The translations under genes were made by a program, and so were the position numbers. This document shows positions 51,043 through 59,809 of a DNA stretch of 64,000 nt, one piece after another. The stretch spans positions 744,001-808,000 of the forward strand of contig NZ_CP027433.1 in NCBI RefSeq assembly GCF_002993285.1, given 5' to 3'. How positions within the stretch are numbered: the stretch's first letter is position 1; every line of letters starts with the position of its first letter. The DNA comes from Gordonia iterans (lineage in GTDB: Bacteria; Actinomycetota; Actinomycetes; Mycobacteriales; Mycobacteriaceae). The notes beneath the pieces are model-generated. The model was not told the DNA's origin and made no database searches. It saw only the letters and a program-made list of their open reading frames with translations.

Positions 51043-52425
51043 CTAAACCTTGTCCGGCTCGGACGCGGCGAGCATCTCGTGGCGCTCGACCACCTTCTTG
51101 CGCGCGCGGCCCTCGGCAGCGCCCAGGCCGCGCTCGTACTCGTCCAGGCGGTACCAGCCGTCCCAGGTGGTGTAGGGGATCTTGCGCTCGGTGAGCAGCG
51201 TGATGATCGCCTCTTCGCTGGGGTCGGCGGGCGCATTGAGGGCGCCGTTGACCATGTCCTCGACCAGGCATTCGACCGTCTCGTTGGCATCGCCCTTGGT
51301 GTGGCCGATGAGGCCGACCGGACCGCGTTTGATCCAGCCGGTGGTGTAGAGACCGGTGACGTGCGCGCCCTCGTCGAACACGCGCCCCGCCTCGTTCGGG
51401 ATCACGCCGGCCTGCGAATCGAACGGGATCTCCGGCAGGTTGTCCGAGAGGTAGCCGACGGCGCGATACACGGCGCCGAGTTCCCAATCGGTGGTGCGGC
51501 CGGTGCCCTTCACGTTGCCGGTGCCGTCGAGCTCGGTGCGCTCGGTACGCAGCCCGACCACCTTGCCGTCCTCGCCGAGGATCTCCACCGGCGACTCGAA
51601 GAAGTGCAGGAACAGCTTGTGGATCGCACCCTGCTTCGGCTCGTGGATGGCGTAGTTCTCGATGATCGTGGCGACCTGGTCGGTGATCTTGGAGGTGCGG
51701 CGGGCGACGGCCGATCCCTCGTCGTACTCGATGTCCTCGGGGTTCACCACCACCTCGATGTTCGGGGAGTGGTCGAGCTCCTTGAGCTCGAGCGGGGTGA
51801 ACTTGGCCTGGGCCGGGCCGCGGCGGCCGAAGACGTGCACCTCGACGGCCTTATTGGCCTTGAGCCCCTGGTAGACGTTGTCCGGGATCTCCGTCGGCAG
51901 CAGCTCGTCGCCGGTCTTGGCGAGCACGCGGGCCACGTCGAGGGCGACGTTGCCGACGCCGATCACGGCGACCTTCTCGGCTTCCAGCGGCCACTCGCGG
52001 GGGAAGTCCGGGTGGCCGTCGTACCACGCGACGAACTCGGCGGCGCCGTAGCTGCCGTCCAGGTCGACTCCCGGGATCTGCAGGGCGCGGTCGTCGGTGG
52101 CGCCGGTGGAGAAGACCACGGCGTCGTAGTGCTTCTTCAGGTCGGCCAGCGTGATGTCGGTGCCGTAGTCGATGTTGCCGAGCAGCCGGACCTGCGGCTT
52201 GTCGAGGACCTTGTGCAGGGCGGTGATGATGCCCTTGATTCGCGGGTGATCGGGGGCGACGCCGTAACGGATCAGTCCGAACGGCGCGGGCATGCGCTCG
52301 TACAGGTCGATGCTCACGCCGCGTTCGGCAGCGGTCTCCGACTTCATCAGGGCGTCGGCGCAGTAGATCCCGGCGGGACCCGCGCCGATGATCGCTACGC
52401 GCAGCGGGCGGCTGTTCTCACTCAT
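51043..52425 (-). CDS. fprA: NADPH-ferredoxin reductase FprA
   Basis: A 460-residue adrenodoxin-reductase-type flavoprotein, transferring electrons from NADPH through FAD to ferredoxins that feed cytochromes P450. The FAD-binding motif RVAIIGAGPAGIYCADAL is at residue 9-26, the NADPH-binding GVGNVALDVARVL near 150, and TGWIKRGPVGLIGHTKGDANETV near 355 is the conserved FAD-contact region. AGGAAGCGACTTCC precedes the ATG at 52425; an open frame to 52506 begins in what appears to be 5' UTR. Close to M. tuberculosis FprA (456 residues). Confidence 0.95.
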   Translation of the reverse strand: MSENSRPLRVAIIGAGPAGIYCADALMKSETAAERGVSIDLYERMPAPFGLIRYGVAPDHPRIKGIITALHKVLDKPQVRLLGNIDYGTDITLADLKKHYDAVVFSTGATDDRALQIPGVDLDGSYGAAEFVAWYDGHPDFPREWPLEAEKVAVIGVGNVALDVARVLAKTGDELLPTEIPDNVYQGLKANKAVEVHVFGRRGPAQAKFTPLELKELDHSPNIEVVVNPEDIEYDEGSAVARRTSKITDQVATIIENYAIHEPKQGAIHKLFLHFFESPVEILGEDGKVVGLRTERTELDGTGNVKGTGRTTDWELGAVYRAVGYLSDNLPEIPFDSQAGVIPNEAGRVFDEGAHVTGLYTTGWIKRGPVGLIGHTKGDANETVECLVEDMVNGALNAPADPSEEAIITLLTERKIPYTTWDGWYRLDEYERGLGAAEGRARKKVVERHEMLAASEPDKV

Positions 52426-52639
52426 TGGAAGTCGCTTCCTCAGCTGGATTTTGCGTGTTTCGTCATCCAAGGTATGCGCTGGTGAGCCGCGGCCCAAAAT
52501 CGCCAACTGAGGCTCCCCTCACTCACGGCGGTTCTGCGGAAAACTCTTGACTCGGTCGTGCGGATCTGGCAGGTACGACGATGCACGTCCCGCGACCGCA
52601 GGCGTGGAGTCGGCGGCGAGGTCGATAGGATGGCGCATC

Positions 52640-53173
52640 ATGAGTGATCAGCAGCGTGCGGACTACCCGGACGACCCCGAGTACCCGAAGCGCGACCCGG
52701 ACGGCTACCCGGAGAAGTTCGCGGAGGAATTCGGCGACGACGATCCCGGTGGCAGCAGGTGGCCGTTTCTGATCGCGGCGGGCGTGGTGGCCGTGCTGGT
52801 CGCCGTCGTGCTGTTGATCGCCCTGGTCAACCCGCCGGAGGACCGCCTCAGCGACTCGGCGCAGGTCCAGCACGTCGTCAACGATGCGTTCACCGCACGC
52901 AACTCGCTGAACTACGACCAGTACCGCACTTCGTTCTGCGAGCGTGAGCAGCAGACCGCGGGCTTCCCGTCGCAGGCGGAGTTCACCGACGAGAATCGGG
53001 CCGCGCGCGACGAGCACGGACCGATCGTGATTCCGAACATGGACGTGGAGGTGCAGGGCGACACCGCTCGGGTCGTCGTGCACTGGCATCGGGAGGACAC
53101 CGAGGACCGCAAGGAGTCCACCGAACTGACGGTGGTCAAGCAGGGCGACGAGTGGAAGGTGTGCAACCCGTGA
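52640..53173 (+). CDS. Single-pass membrane protein with DUF4878-like extracytoplasmic domain
   Basis: A 177-residue protein: an acidic cytoplasmic N-terminus of about 40 residues (DYPDDPEYPKRDPDGYPEK), one helix (FLIAAGVVAVLVAVVLLIALV near 45) and an outer domain of about 110 residues ending GDEWKVCNP, with another Cys in TSFCEREQ. The domain is of the same type as that at 30568-32025. TAGGAT lies eight bases before the ATG at 52640, suggesting a leaderless transcript. The next gene overlaps the stop codon. Function unknown; context is sulfur metabolism. Confidence 0.75.
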   Translation: MSDQQRADYPDDPEYPKRDPDGYPEKFAEEFGDDDPGGSRWPFLIAAGVVAVLVAVVLLIALVNPPEDRLSDSAQVQHVVNDAFTARNSLNYDQYRTSFCEREQQTAGFPSQAEFTDENRAARDEHGPIVIPNMDVEVQGDTARVVVHWHREDTEDRKESTELTVVKQGDEWKVCNP

Positions 53174-53583
53174 GCTACGCCGGAGACCTGACCCCGCGGG
53201 AGGCCTGGGCGGTCTTGAGCGAGGATCCCGATGCCGTCCTGGTCGACTGCCGGACCAGCGCCGAGTGGAACTTCGTCGGCGTGCCCGAGGTGTCGTCGTT
53301 GGGCAAGCGCACGATCTACGTCGAGTGGCTGAGCTTCCCCGGTGGGGACGTGAACCCGACGTTCGTGCCCCAGCTGCGGGCAGCTGGAATCGACGACGAG
53401 GCGCAGGTCCTCTTCCTGTGCCGCTCGGGTCAGCGTTCGATCGCCGCGGCGGAGGCCGCCACGGCGGCGGGCATCGCGAAGGCGTACAACATTCTTGACG
53501 GATTCGAAGGCGGGCTCGACGCCCAGGGCCACCGCGGATCCACCGGCTGGCGCGCTGAGGGTCTGCCGTGGAGGCAAGCGTAG
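53170..53583 (+). CDS. Rhodanese-like domain protein
   Basis: A 137-residue single rhodanese domain. ADAVLVDCRTSAEWNFVG is the first motif (DPDAVLVDCRTSAEW), and the active-site loop LFLCRSGQRSIAAAE has the Cys, positioned near residue 87. It should move sulfane sulfur or bind it. GTG 53170 overlaps the stop of the upstream gene (GTGA) and was preferred to GTG 53152. It ends 12 bases before metZ, and the pair rhodanese-metZ is conserved (Rv0390-Rv0391), so a role in sulfur handling for methionine synthesis is a reasonable inference. Confidence 0.9.
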   Translation: MSYAGDLTPREAWAVLSEDPDAVLVDCRTSAEWNFVGVPEVSSLGKRTIYVEWLSFPGGDVNPTFVPQLRAAGIDDEAQVLFLCRSGQRSIAAAEAATAAGIAKAYNILDGFEGGLDAQGHRGSTGWRAEGLPWRQA

Positions 53584-53594
53584 AAGGAGCACTC

Positions 53595-54794
53595 ATGAGC
53601 CGTGACCTGCCCGAATGGGTGTCGCCGGAGACCGTCGCGGTCCGTGGCGGTCTGCTGCGGTCCGGATTCTTCGAGACCTCCGAGGCGCTGTACCTGAACA
53701 GCGGATACGTCTACGACTCGGCTGAGGCCGCCGAGCGTGCGTTCACCGGCGAGGACGAGCGCTTCGTCTACACCCGCTACGGCAACCCGACGGTGGAGAT
53801 GTTCACCGAGCGGCTGCGGCGGATCGAGGGCACCGAGGCGGCCTTCGCCACGGCCAGCGGCATGGCCGCGGTGTTCGTGGCGCTCGGCGCGCTGTGCAAG
53901 AGCGGGAGCCGGCTGGTCGCGGCCCGCAGTCTGTTCGGGTCGTGCTTCGTGATCTGCAACGAGATCCTTCCGTCGTGGGGCGTCGAGGTGGTGTTCGTCG
54001 ACGGCGAAGACCTGTCGCAGTGGGAGCAGGCCCTCTCGGTGCCGACCACCGCGGTGTTCTTCGAGACGCCGTCCAACCCGATGCAGACGCTCGTCGACGT
54101 GCGCGCGGTCGCCGATCTGGCGCACGCCGCCGGCGCGCAGGTGGTACTCGACAACGTCTTCGCGACCCCGCTGCTGCAACGAGGGCTGGATCTGGGCGCA
54201 GACGTGGTCGTGTACTCGGGTACCAAACACATCGACGGGCAGGGCCGGGTGATGGGCGGTGCCGTGATGGGCACGCAGGAGTACATCTCCGGTCCGGTCC
54301 GCGAGCTGATGCGGCACACGGGACCGGCACTGAGTCCGTTCAACGCCTGGGTGATGCTCAAGGGCCTGGAGACGCTGAAGCTGCGCCTGGATCAGTCGGT
54401 GGCGAGTGCCCTGAAGATCGCCCAGTTCCTCGACGCCGACCCGCGGGTGGCGCGCACGCTGTACCCGTTCCTGCCCTCCCACCCGCAGTACGAGCTGGCG
54501 CGCGCGCAGATGTCCGGCGGCGGCACGGTGGTCACCTTCGAACTCGGGGAACAACCCGGCCTCGCCGGGAAGCAGCGCGCGTTCGAGGTGCTCAACGCTC
54601 TGCAGGTGGTCGACATCTCCAACAACCTGGGCGACGCCAAGAGCCTGATCACCCACCCGGCCACCACCACCCACCGCGCGATGGGCCCGGACGGGCGGGC
54701 CGCGATCGGGCTCACCGATTCGATGGTGCGGCTCTCGGTCGGCCTGGAGAACACCGACGACCTGATCCGCGACCTCGATCAGGCGCTCGGCTGA
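53595..54794 (+). CDS. metZ: O-succinylhomoserine sulfhydrylase
   Basis: A 399-residue PLP enzyme of the Cys/Met metabolism family, converting O-succinylhomoserine and sulfide to homocysteine. YTRYGNPTVEMFTERLRRIEG near residue 62 (PLP phosphate), ETPSNPMQTLVDV near 155, DNVFATPLLQ near 186, and the PLP Lys in VVYSGTKHIDGQGRVMGG near 210 are present. GAAGGAGCACTC before the ATG. Co-transcribed with the rhodanese gene upstream. Confidence 0.95.
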   Translation: MSRDLPEWVSPETVAVRGGLLRSGFFETSEALYLNSGYVYDSAEAAERAFTGEDERFVYTRYGNPTVEMFTERLRRIEGTEAAFATASGMAAVFVALGALCKSGSRLVAARSLFGSCFVICNEILPSWGVEVVFVDGEDLSQWEQALSVPTTAVFFETPSNPMQTLVDVRAVADLAHAAGAQVVLDNVFATPLLQRGLDLGADVVVYSGTKHIDGQGRVMGGAVMGTQEYISGPVRELMRHTGPALSPFNAWVMLKGLETLKLRLDQSVASALKIAQFLDADPRVARTLYPFLPSHPQYELARAQMSGGGTVVTFELGEQPGLAGKQRAFEVLNALQVVDISNNLGDAKSLITHPATTTHRAMGPDGRAAIGLTDSMVRLSVGLENTDDLIRDLDQALG

Positions 54795-54804
54795 CCGTCC
54801 TCGG

Positions 54805-54926
54805 GTGACCGTACTGTGGCGTAGGATTTCGGGGTTCTCCCGCCGCAACGTGCTCGAACGGCTCCGACCTGCTGCGATGTCGGACCGGGATCGGAGCCTC
54901 GCCGATCTACGTCACAGTAGGGACAC
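54805..54926 (+). repeat. 122-bp element with terminal inverted repeats (copy B)
   Basis: GTGACCGTACTGTGGCGTAG at 54805-54824 is inverted at 54907-54926 with 17 of 20 matches. The ends resemble those of the element at 16994-17096, and an inner hairpin (GGCTCCGA...TCGGAGCC) is added here. It starts ten bases after the metZ stop. Confidence 0.65.
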
Positions 54927-54954
54927 GACTTCGCGGGAGCGGCTTCGCGGGGAC

Positions 54955-55076
54955 CGCCTCGCTGGCCCGGCTTCGACTGTTTCGCTGGCCGAGCTGTGTT
55001 GGCCCGGCTTCGACTGTTTCGCCGGTTGAGCCGGTGAGGAGCGAGGCGACGAGGCGTGTCGAAACCACCATCCGAC
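54955..55076 (+). repeat. Dispersed repeat cluster before isochorismate synthase end
   Basis: GGCTTCGACTGTTTCGC occurs twice (about 54968 and 55007), each followed by a GGCCGAG or GGTTGAG segment, and the cluster ends in GCGTGTCGAAACC. It can fold with the TTCGAC arms and fills the space up to the converging synthase gene. Confidence 0.75.
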
Positions 55077-55080
55077 GCCG

Positions 55081-56154
55081 TCAGTCGCCGATCCCGAGGG
55101 CGCGGAGCACAGTCCGGAACTTGGCGTCGGTCTCGGCCACTTCGGCGTCGGGATCAGAGCCGGCAACGATGCCGCCGCCCGCCCAGGTGCGTACCGAACG
55201 GCGATCGGCCTGCAGTTCCAGGCAGCGGATGGCGACCAGCCACTCGCCGTCGCCGCGAGCGTCGCACCAGCCCACCGCGCCGCCGTAGAACTCCCGGGGG
55301 CCCTCGATCGCGGTGATCGCCGCGGCCGCCGCATTCCGTGGCGTCCCGCAGACGGCGGGTGTCGGCGAAAGCAGTGTCGCCAGGTCCAGAGCGGTGATCG
55401 ACTCGTCCGCGAGCACCCCGCGGATCGGGGTCGCCAGATGCCACATCTCGCCGGTGGAAGTGAGGGCGGGCCGCCCGGGCACGTCGAGCTCGGTGCACAG
55501 CGGCGTCAGGCCGGCGCGCAGGTCGTCGACCACGAACGCGTGCTCGGTTAGGTCCTTCGCCGAATCGAGCAGCCCCTGCGAGGCCGCCCGATCGGCGACG
55601 GGATCCCGGTGCCGCGGAGCCGATCCCGCGAACGGATGGCAGGTGACGATGCGGCCGCTGCGTCGCACCAGCAGCTCCGGGCTCGCCCCGATCAGCCAAC
55701 GGTCGTCCGGTGCCGGCGCCGCGAACACCGCGGCCGTCCCGGCTCCGTACGCGAACCGTGCGGCGAGCCGATCGGCGTCGACGGGCTCGCCGAAGGTCAG
55801 CTCCATGGTGCGGGCCAGAACCACCTTCTCGAGGTCGCCGTCGGCGATCAGCCGCAGGGCCCGGGCGACCCGCTCCCGATGCGTGCCGGAAGGGGTGACG
55901 GTGCAGGTCAGCGGTTCGGTCGGTGCCGGATCCCGACCCGGGACGGTCTGGTCGGTGAGGGACCAGTGCTGCGGAGCGAGCAGCGCGGCAGGGGCTGCGG
56001 TGTCGAAGGCGAGCAGTCCGGCGACGACGGGGGCACCCGCCCCGAGTCCTTCGCGTGCCGCGGCGACCGACCGATACCGGGCGGCGACACCGGTGCCGCG
56101 CACCGTGGTCGACGGCCGGGAGAGCAGGAAACTAGTCTCTCCGGTCACCCTCAT
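55081..56154 (-). CDS. Isochorismate synthase (EntC/MenF type)
   Basis: A 357-residue chorismate-binding enzyme. RVARALRLIADGDLEKVVLART (catalytic-base Lys region) near residue 108, TCHPFAGSAPR near 170, SAKDLTEHAFVVDDL, then TPAVCGTPRNAAAAAITAIEG and REFYGGAVGW near 270, and GGGIVAGSDPDAEVAETDAKF at the end, which has the metal Glu. It isomerises chorismate to isochorismate for menaquinone or siderophore/salicylate. No menD, entB or mbtI gene is adjacent, so which pathway it serves is undetermined. TACCAT seven bases before ATG 56154 suggests a leaderless start. Confidence 0.88.
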   Translation of the reverse strand: MRVTGETSFLLSRPSTTVRGTGVAARYRSVAAAREGLGAGAPVVAGLLAFDTAAPAALLAPQHWSLTDQTVPGRDPAPTEPLTCTVTPSGTHRERVARALRLIADGDLEKVVLARTMELTFGEPVDADRLAARFAYGAGTAAVFAAPAPDDRWLIGASPELLVRRSGRIVTCHPFAGSAPRHRDPVADRAASQGLLDSAKDLTEHAFVVDDLRAGLTPLCTELDVPGRPALTSTGEMWHLATPIRGVLADESITALDLATLLSPTPAVCGTPRNAAAAAITAIEGPREFYGGAVGWCDARGDGEWLVAIRCLELQADRRSVRTWAGGGIVAGSDPDAEVAETDAKFRTVLRALGIGD

Positions 56155-56241
56155 GGAGGCGATGGTATCTGAGGCCCGACGGTTAAACCCGGCGTGATTT
56201 TATCGCTCGCGCCGGGGCGGGCGATCGGGCATATTCGTCGG

Positions 56242-56323
56242 CAGGTCACGAGTGCCAGCGACAAGCCCCGGCTAGCTGGTCGGCAACCCTCCTTCGCGGC
56301 GGGGTGCTCCGGGTGACGACCTG
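56242..56323 (+). promoter_or_regulatory. SAM-IV riboswitch
   Basis: The aptamer is recognised by its highly conserved core: GGTCACGAGTGCCAGCG at 56244-56260, AAGCCCCGGCTAGCTGG, CGGCAACCCTCC at 56281-56292, then GCGGCGGGGTGCTCC and GGGTGACGACCTGG. P1 is formed by CAGGTC (56242-56247) and GACCTG (56318-56323). SAM-IV RNAs are found in actinobacteria upstream of sulfur genes and turn them off when S-adenosylmethionine is high. It lies 52 bases before the class V aminotransferase gene. Confidence 0.93.
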
Positions 56324-56347
56324 GCCGCCGGCCGACCGGCCCGCGGC
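56324..56347 (+). terminator. Expression-platform hairpin of the SAM-IV riboswitch
   Basis: GCCGC-C-GGCC, loop GACC, GGCC-C-GCGGC forms a nine-pair stem with one C-C mismatch directly after P1. With no T-run it could act as a Rho-linked or weak intrinsic terminator, or alter access to the ribosome site CGAGGAG at about 56361. Confidence 0.6.
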
Positions 56348-56374
56348 AAGCGCGAATTCTCGAGGAGCATCGCC

Positions 56375-57649
56375 ATGACCGCTGTCTTGGACACCCCTGT
56401 CACCACCACCGATCTCGGAACGCCCGTACTCGACGACGGCCGCTGCCCGGGGGTCACCTCCCTGGCCCCGGTCGTCGGGGGATCGCAGACCGTGCCGGTC
56501 TCGGGCGGAGGCGAGGTCCGGTACGCCAACTTCGACTACGCCGCGAGCGCGCCGGCGCTGACCGAGGTGGCCGAGGCCTTCACCGCGGCGCTCGGCCAGT
56601 ACGCGAGTGTCCACCGCGGTGCCGGACAGCTGTCCCAGATCACGACGGCCCGCTACGAGCAGGCCCGCGAGCGCGTCCGCGAGTTCGTGGGCGGTCGCGC
56701 CGACGACACCGTCGTGTTCACCCGGAACACCACCGACTCGCTCAATCTGGCCGCGCACATCCTGCCCGCCGGGGGCGACGTGGTGGTGCTCGACATCGAG
56801 CACCATGCGAATCTGCTCCCGTGGCAGCGCACCGGGCGGGCGCGGGTCGTCGTCGCACAGCCGACGTTCACCGAGACGCTGCAGGCCCTCGAGGCCGAAC
56901 TGACTGCGAAACCTGCTGCGCTGCTGGCGATCACCGGGGCATCGAACGTGACCGGCGAGGTGCTGCCGATCCGTACGCTCACCGCGCTGGCACACCGGCA
57001 CGGCGCCCGGATCCTGATCGACGCCGCGCAACTGGTCGCCCACCGTCCGGTCGCGCTGGCCAGTCACGGCGTCGACTACGTGGTGTTCTCCGGGCACAAG
57101 GTCTATGCGCCGTTCGGCGCGGGCGTGCTGGTCGGCCGCAGCGACTGGCTCGACGCCGCCGAGCCGTACCTCGCCGGCGGCGGAGCCACGCACAACGTCG
57201 ACCTGACCGAGACCACCTGGCACACCGGCGCCGCTCGCCACGAGGCCGGCAGTCCGAATGTGCTGGGGGCGGTCGCGATCGCCGCGGCCGCCGACGCCAT
57301 CGGCAACCTGGGCTACGAGCTGATCGGCTATCACGAGCGGGACCTGCTGACCCGGCTGGATGCGGGCCTGGCGAAGCTCGACGGCGTCACACCGCTGCGC
57401 ATCTTCGACGACGTCGCCGATCGCGTCGGCATCGCCGGATTCGCCGTCGCGGGCCGCACCGCCCGTGAGGTAGCCGAGTACCTGAGCGAGCGCCACGGCA
57501 TCGGCGTGCGCGACGGCAAGTTCTGCGCTCATCCGCTGGTCCGGCGCCTCGGTTACCCGGACGGTGCGGTGCGGGCGAGCTTCGGCCTCGGCACGAGTTC
57601 CGACGACGTCGACCGCCTGATCGCGGCGCTGTCGGAGCTGGTCGGCTGA
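56375..57649 (+). CDS. Class V aminotransferase (cysteine desulfurase-like)
   Basis: A 424-residue PLP enzyme of the SufS/NifS-like class V fold. YANFDYAASAPALTEVAEA near residue 48, VHRGAGQLSQITTARYEQAR near 80, ALLAITGASNVTGEVLPIR near 185, RILIDAAQLVAH near 211 and the PLP Lys in YVVFSGHKVYAPFGAGVLVG near 236 are present; EHHANLLPW at 140 is a typical His over the PLP ring. The desulfurase active-site Cys is not evident from the motif, so lyase activity on another sulfur compound is possible. Preceded by the SAM-IV riboswitch, it should be repressed by SAM, which argues for a role in sulfur acquisition. Confidence 0.85.
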   Translation: MTAVLDTPVTTTDLGTPVLDDGRCPGVTSLAPVVGGSQTVPVSGGGEVRYANFDYAASAPALTEVAEAFTAALGQYASVHRGAGQLSQITTARYEQARERVREFVGGRADDTVVFTRNTTDSLNLAAHILPAGGDVVVLDIEHHANLLPWQRTGRARVVVAQPTFTETLQALEAELTAKPAALLAITGASNVTGEVLPIRTLTALAHRHGARILIDAAQLVAHRPVALASHGVDYVVFSGHKVYAPFGAGVLVGRSDWLDAAEPYLAGGGATHNVDLTETTWHTGAARHEAGSPNVLGAVAIAAAADAIGNLGYELIGYHERDLLTRLDAGLAKLDGVTPLRIFDDVADRVGIAGFAVAGRTAREVAEYLSERHGIGVRDGKFCAHPLVRRLGYPDGAVRASFGLGTSSDDVDRLIAALSELVG

Positions 57650-57670
57650 GCCTGGCGGCGTTTCGACACC

Positions 57671-57694
57671 GGCCGAGCCCTAGCGGGCTCGGCC
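57671..57694. terminator. Convergent hairpin terminator
   Basis: GGCCGAGCCC (57671-57680) pairs perfectly with GGGCTCGGCC (57685-57694) around TAGC. TTTCGACACC before it and GCTCAACGAGCGGAAG after it belong to the dispersed repeat family. It lies between the aminotransferase gene and ppa, which converge. Confidence 0.85.
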
Positions 57695-57712
57695 GGGCTC
57701 AACGAGCGGAAG

Positions 57713-58192
57713 CTAGTTCCCGTAGCGGGCCACCGCTGCCTCGGCCACCTTCAGCGCTTCGTCTTTGCCGACCCAGCCGCCGGGGGTGACCTCCTTGCCC
57801 GGCTCCAGGTCCTTGTAGCGCTCGAAGAAGTGCGAGATGGCCTTGAGCTCGAACTCGTTGACATCGGAGATGTCCTGGATGTGGTCCCAGCGAGGGTCGC
57901 CGGCGGGCACGGTGAGCAGCTTGTCGTCGCCGCCGGCCTCATCGGTCATGGTGTACATGCCGACGATGCGCGCCTTGACGATCACACCCGGGTAGACCGA
58001 CTCGGGCAGCAGGACCATCGCGTCCAGCGGGTCGCCGTCCTCGCCCAGGGTGTGGTCGATGTAGCCGTAGTCGGCGGGGTAACCCATCGACGTGTAGAGG
58101 TAGCGGTCCAGGTAGACCTTGCCGGACTCGTGGTCCACCTCGTACTTGTTGCGGGCTCCCTTGGGGATTTCGACGGTGACCTCGAACTCCAT
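57713..58192 (-). CDS. ppa: Inorganic pyrophosphatase
   Basis: A 159-residue family I pyrophosphatase, hydrolysing PPi to drive biosynthesis. It has [15 protein letters not shown] (Lys/Glu of the active site), [23 protein letters not shown] near residue 40 with the signature D-G-D-P-L-D-A, and [21 protein letters not shown] near 130. AGAGGAGACG precedes the ATG. Divergent from dacB, as in M. tuberculosis (Rv3628/Rv3627c). Confidence 0.97.
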   Translation of the reverse strand: MEFEVTVEIPKGARNKYEVDHESGKVYLDRYLYTSMGYPADYGYIDHTLGEDGDPLDAMVLLPESVYPGVIVKARIVGMYTMTDEAGGDDKLLTVPAGDPRWDHIQDISDVNEFELKAISHFFERYKDLEPGKEVTPGGWVGKDEALKVAEAAVARYGN

Positions 58193-58317
58193 ACGTTCGT
58201 CTCCTCTGGTCTTGGCGCGGGTGTCTCGGGGCTCAACGATACTGTGGTGAGGGTTCGCGCAGAGCGCGCAGGCCGAACTTGTGAGCGCGGCACAATCCGA
58301 GATCCGAAGGGAAGCAC

Positions 58318-59703
58318 GTGGGAGCGACGACGAAGCCCGGGCGGAGCCGTCGGCGCGGGTTGCTGGCCACCGCGTTGATCCTGGTGCTGGTCGCGGCGCT
58401 CGCGTTGGGCGGTGTCCTCGGCTACAACTGGTACTCCCTGAAGCCGGAGCCGGTGCCCGTGGGCACTCCGCCGCGGCCGGCGGCGGTGACTGTGGACCCG
58501 AGCATTCGCCCGGTGTCTCCGGATGCGCCGATGCCGACCAAGGCCGGGATCGCGGCTGCGCTGCGGGAGGGTCTGCGGAACCGTGACCTGGGGAAGCTGA
58601 CGGGAATGGTCTCCGATCCGGTCACCGGTGAGGTGCTGTGGTCCAAGGACCCCGACGATCCGCGCACCCCGGCGTCGAATGCGAAGATCCTGACCGCCGC
58701 GGCGGTGCTGGAGCAGCTCGATCACGGCTCCCGGCTGACCACCGAAGTGGTGCAGGGCGACGACGGTCAGGTGATCCTGGTCGGGGCGCTCGACCCCACG
58801 CTTTCGGTGCAGGACCCGGGCAGCGACACGTTCTACACCGATGCGCCCCGCATCTCCGACCTCGCCGAGCAGATCCGCAAATCGGGAGTCGAGGTGACGT
58901 CGGTGGCCGTGGCTCCCAGTTCCGTCGAGGGACCCGCGATGGAGCGCACCTGGTCCGAGGAGGACATCGAGGGCGGCGACATCGCGCCGATCACGTCGCT
59001 CATGGTCGACGGCGCCCGGCAGCGGCCGCTGGAGGAGTACTCGCCGCGGTCCGCGGAGCCGGACGTCGACGCCGGCCGGGCGCTCGCCGAGCAGCTGGGC
59101 GTGAGTACGCGGGTGACGCAGGCGCAGCCGAGGCCGTCGGCACGCACACTCGCTTCGGTCGAATCGGCGCCGCTGTCCACGCGGGTCGGCGACATGATGC
59201 GCTTGAGCGACAACATCCTGGCGGAGACGCTGGCGATCGAGCTGTCCGAGGCGATGGGCGGTCCGGCGAGCATCGCCGGCGGAACGGAAGCGATCGTGAA
59301 GGTCCTGCGCGACAAGGGGTTCGACGTCAGCGGTGTGGTCCTTCGGGATGCGTCGGGACTCTCGACCGCGAACAAGGTGCCTGCGCGGTTGCTCGACCGG
59401 CTGGTCTCCGCGGCGGCCGGCGACGCTCATCCGAAGCTGCGGCCGCTGCTGGACACGTTCCCGGTCGCGGCCGGCACGGGCACCCTCGCCACCCGCTTCC
59501 CACCCGGGAACCCGGGTGCGGGCTGGGTACGCGCCAAGACCGGGACGCTCACCGGGGTGAGCTCGTTGACCGGGATCGTCCAGACGGTCGACGGCCGGGT
59601 GCTGGCGTTCGCGCTGATGTCCGGCGGCACGTCGCCCGCCGACGCCCGTCCGGCTCTGGACGATCTGGTCGGTGCGCTGCGTGAGTGCGGTTGCCGCGGG
59701 TGA
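58318..59703 (+). CDS. dacB: D-alanyl-D-alanine carboxypeptidase/endopeptidase, PBP4 (S13) family
   Basis: A 461-residue penicillin-binding protein anchored by an N-terminal helix ([20 protein letters not shown] near 13). The S13 active-site motifs are SNAK (TPASNAKIL near residue 120), SDN near 299 and KTGTL near 409, in the family's order with the inserted domains between. It trims D-Ala from peptidoglycan stem peptides or cuts cross-links, outside the cytoplasmic membrane. The GTG follows GAAGGGAAGCAC. The stop codon lies in the first arm of a short inverted element. Confidence 0.92.
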   Translation: MGATTKPGRSRRRGLLATALILVLVAALALGGVLGYNWYSLKPEPVPVGTPPRPAAVTVDPSIRPVSPDAPMPTKAGIAAALREGLRNRDLGKLTGMVSDPVTGEVLWSKDPDDPRTPASNAKILTAAAVLEQLDHGSRLTTEVVQGDDGQVILVGALDPTLSVQDPGSDTFYTDAPRISDLAEQIRKSGVEVTSVAVAPSSVEGPAMERTWSEEDIEGGDIAPITSLMVDGARQRPLEEYSPRSAEPDVDAGRALAEQLGVSTRVTQAQPRPSARTLASVESAPLSTRVGDMMRLSDNILAETLAIELSEAMGGPASIAGGTEAIVKVLRDKGFDVSGVVLRDASGLSTANKVPARLLDRLVSAAAGDAHPKLRPLLDTFPVAAGTGTLATRFPPGNPGAGWVRAKTGTLTGVSSLTGIVQTVDGRVLAFALMSGGTSPADARPALDDLVGALRECGCRG

Positions 59704-59726
59704 CCGTACTCTGGCCTACAGGGACC
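59700..59726 (+). repeat. Short form of the terminal-inverted-repeat element (copy C)
   Basis: GTGACCGTACTCTGGCCTA followed by CAGGGAC matches the left arm of the element at 54805 joined to a remnant of its right end. The dacB TGA is inside it. It may be a deletion derivative or a promoter-like motif; the evidence is modest. Confidence 0.4.
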
Positions 59727-59809
59727 AGCGGCCGGCTCCGGCCGCGCCGTGAGCGCGGGGCGCGGGGCCGGGGACCGTCGGCCTGCCCGAGCAGAGGGGA
59801 GCAGACCCG

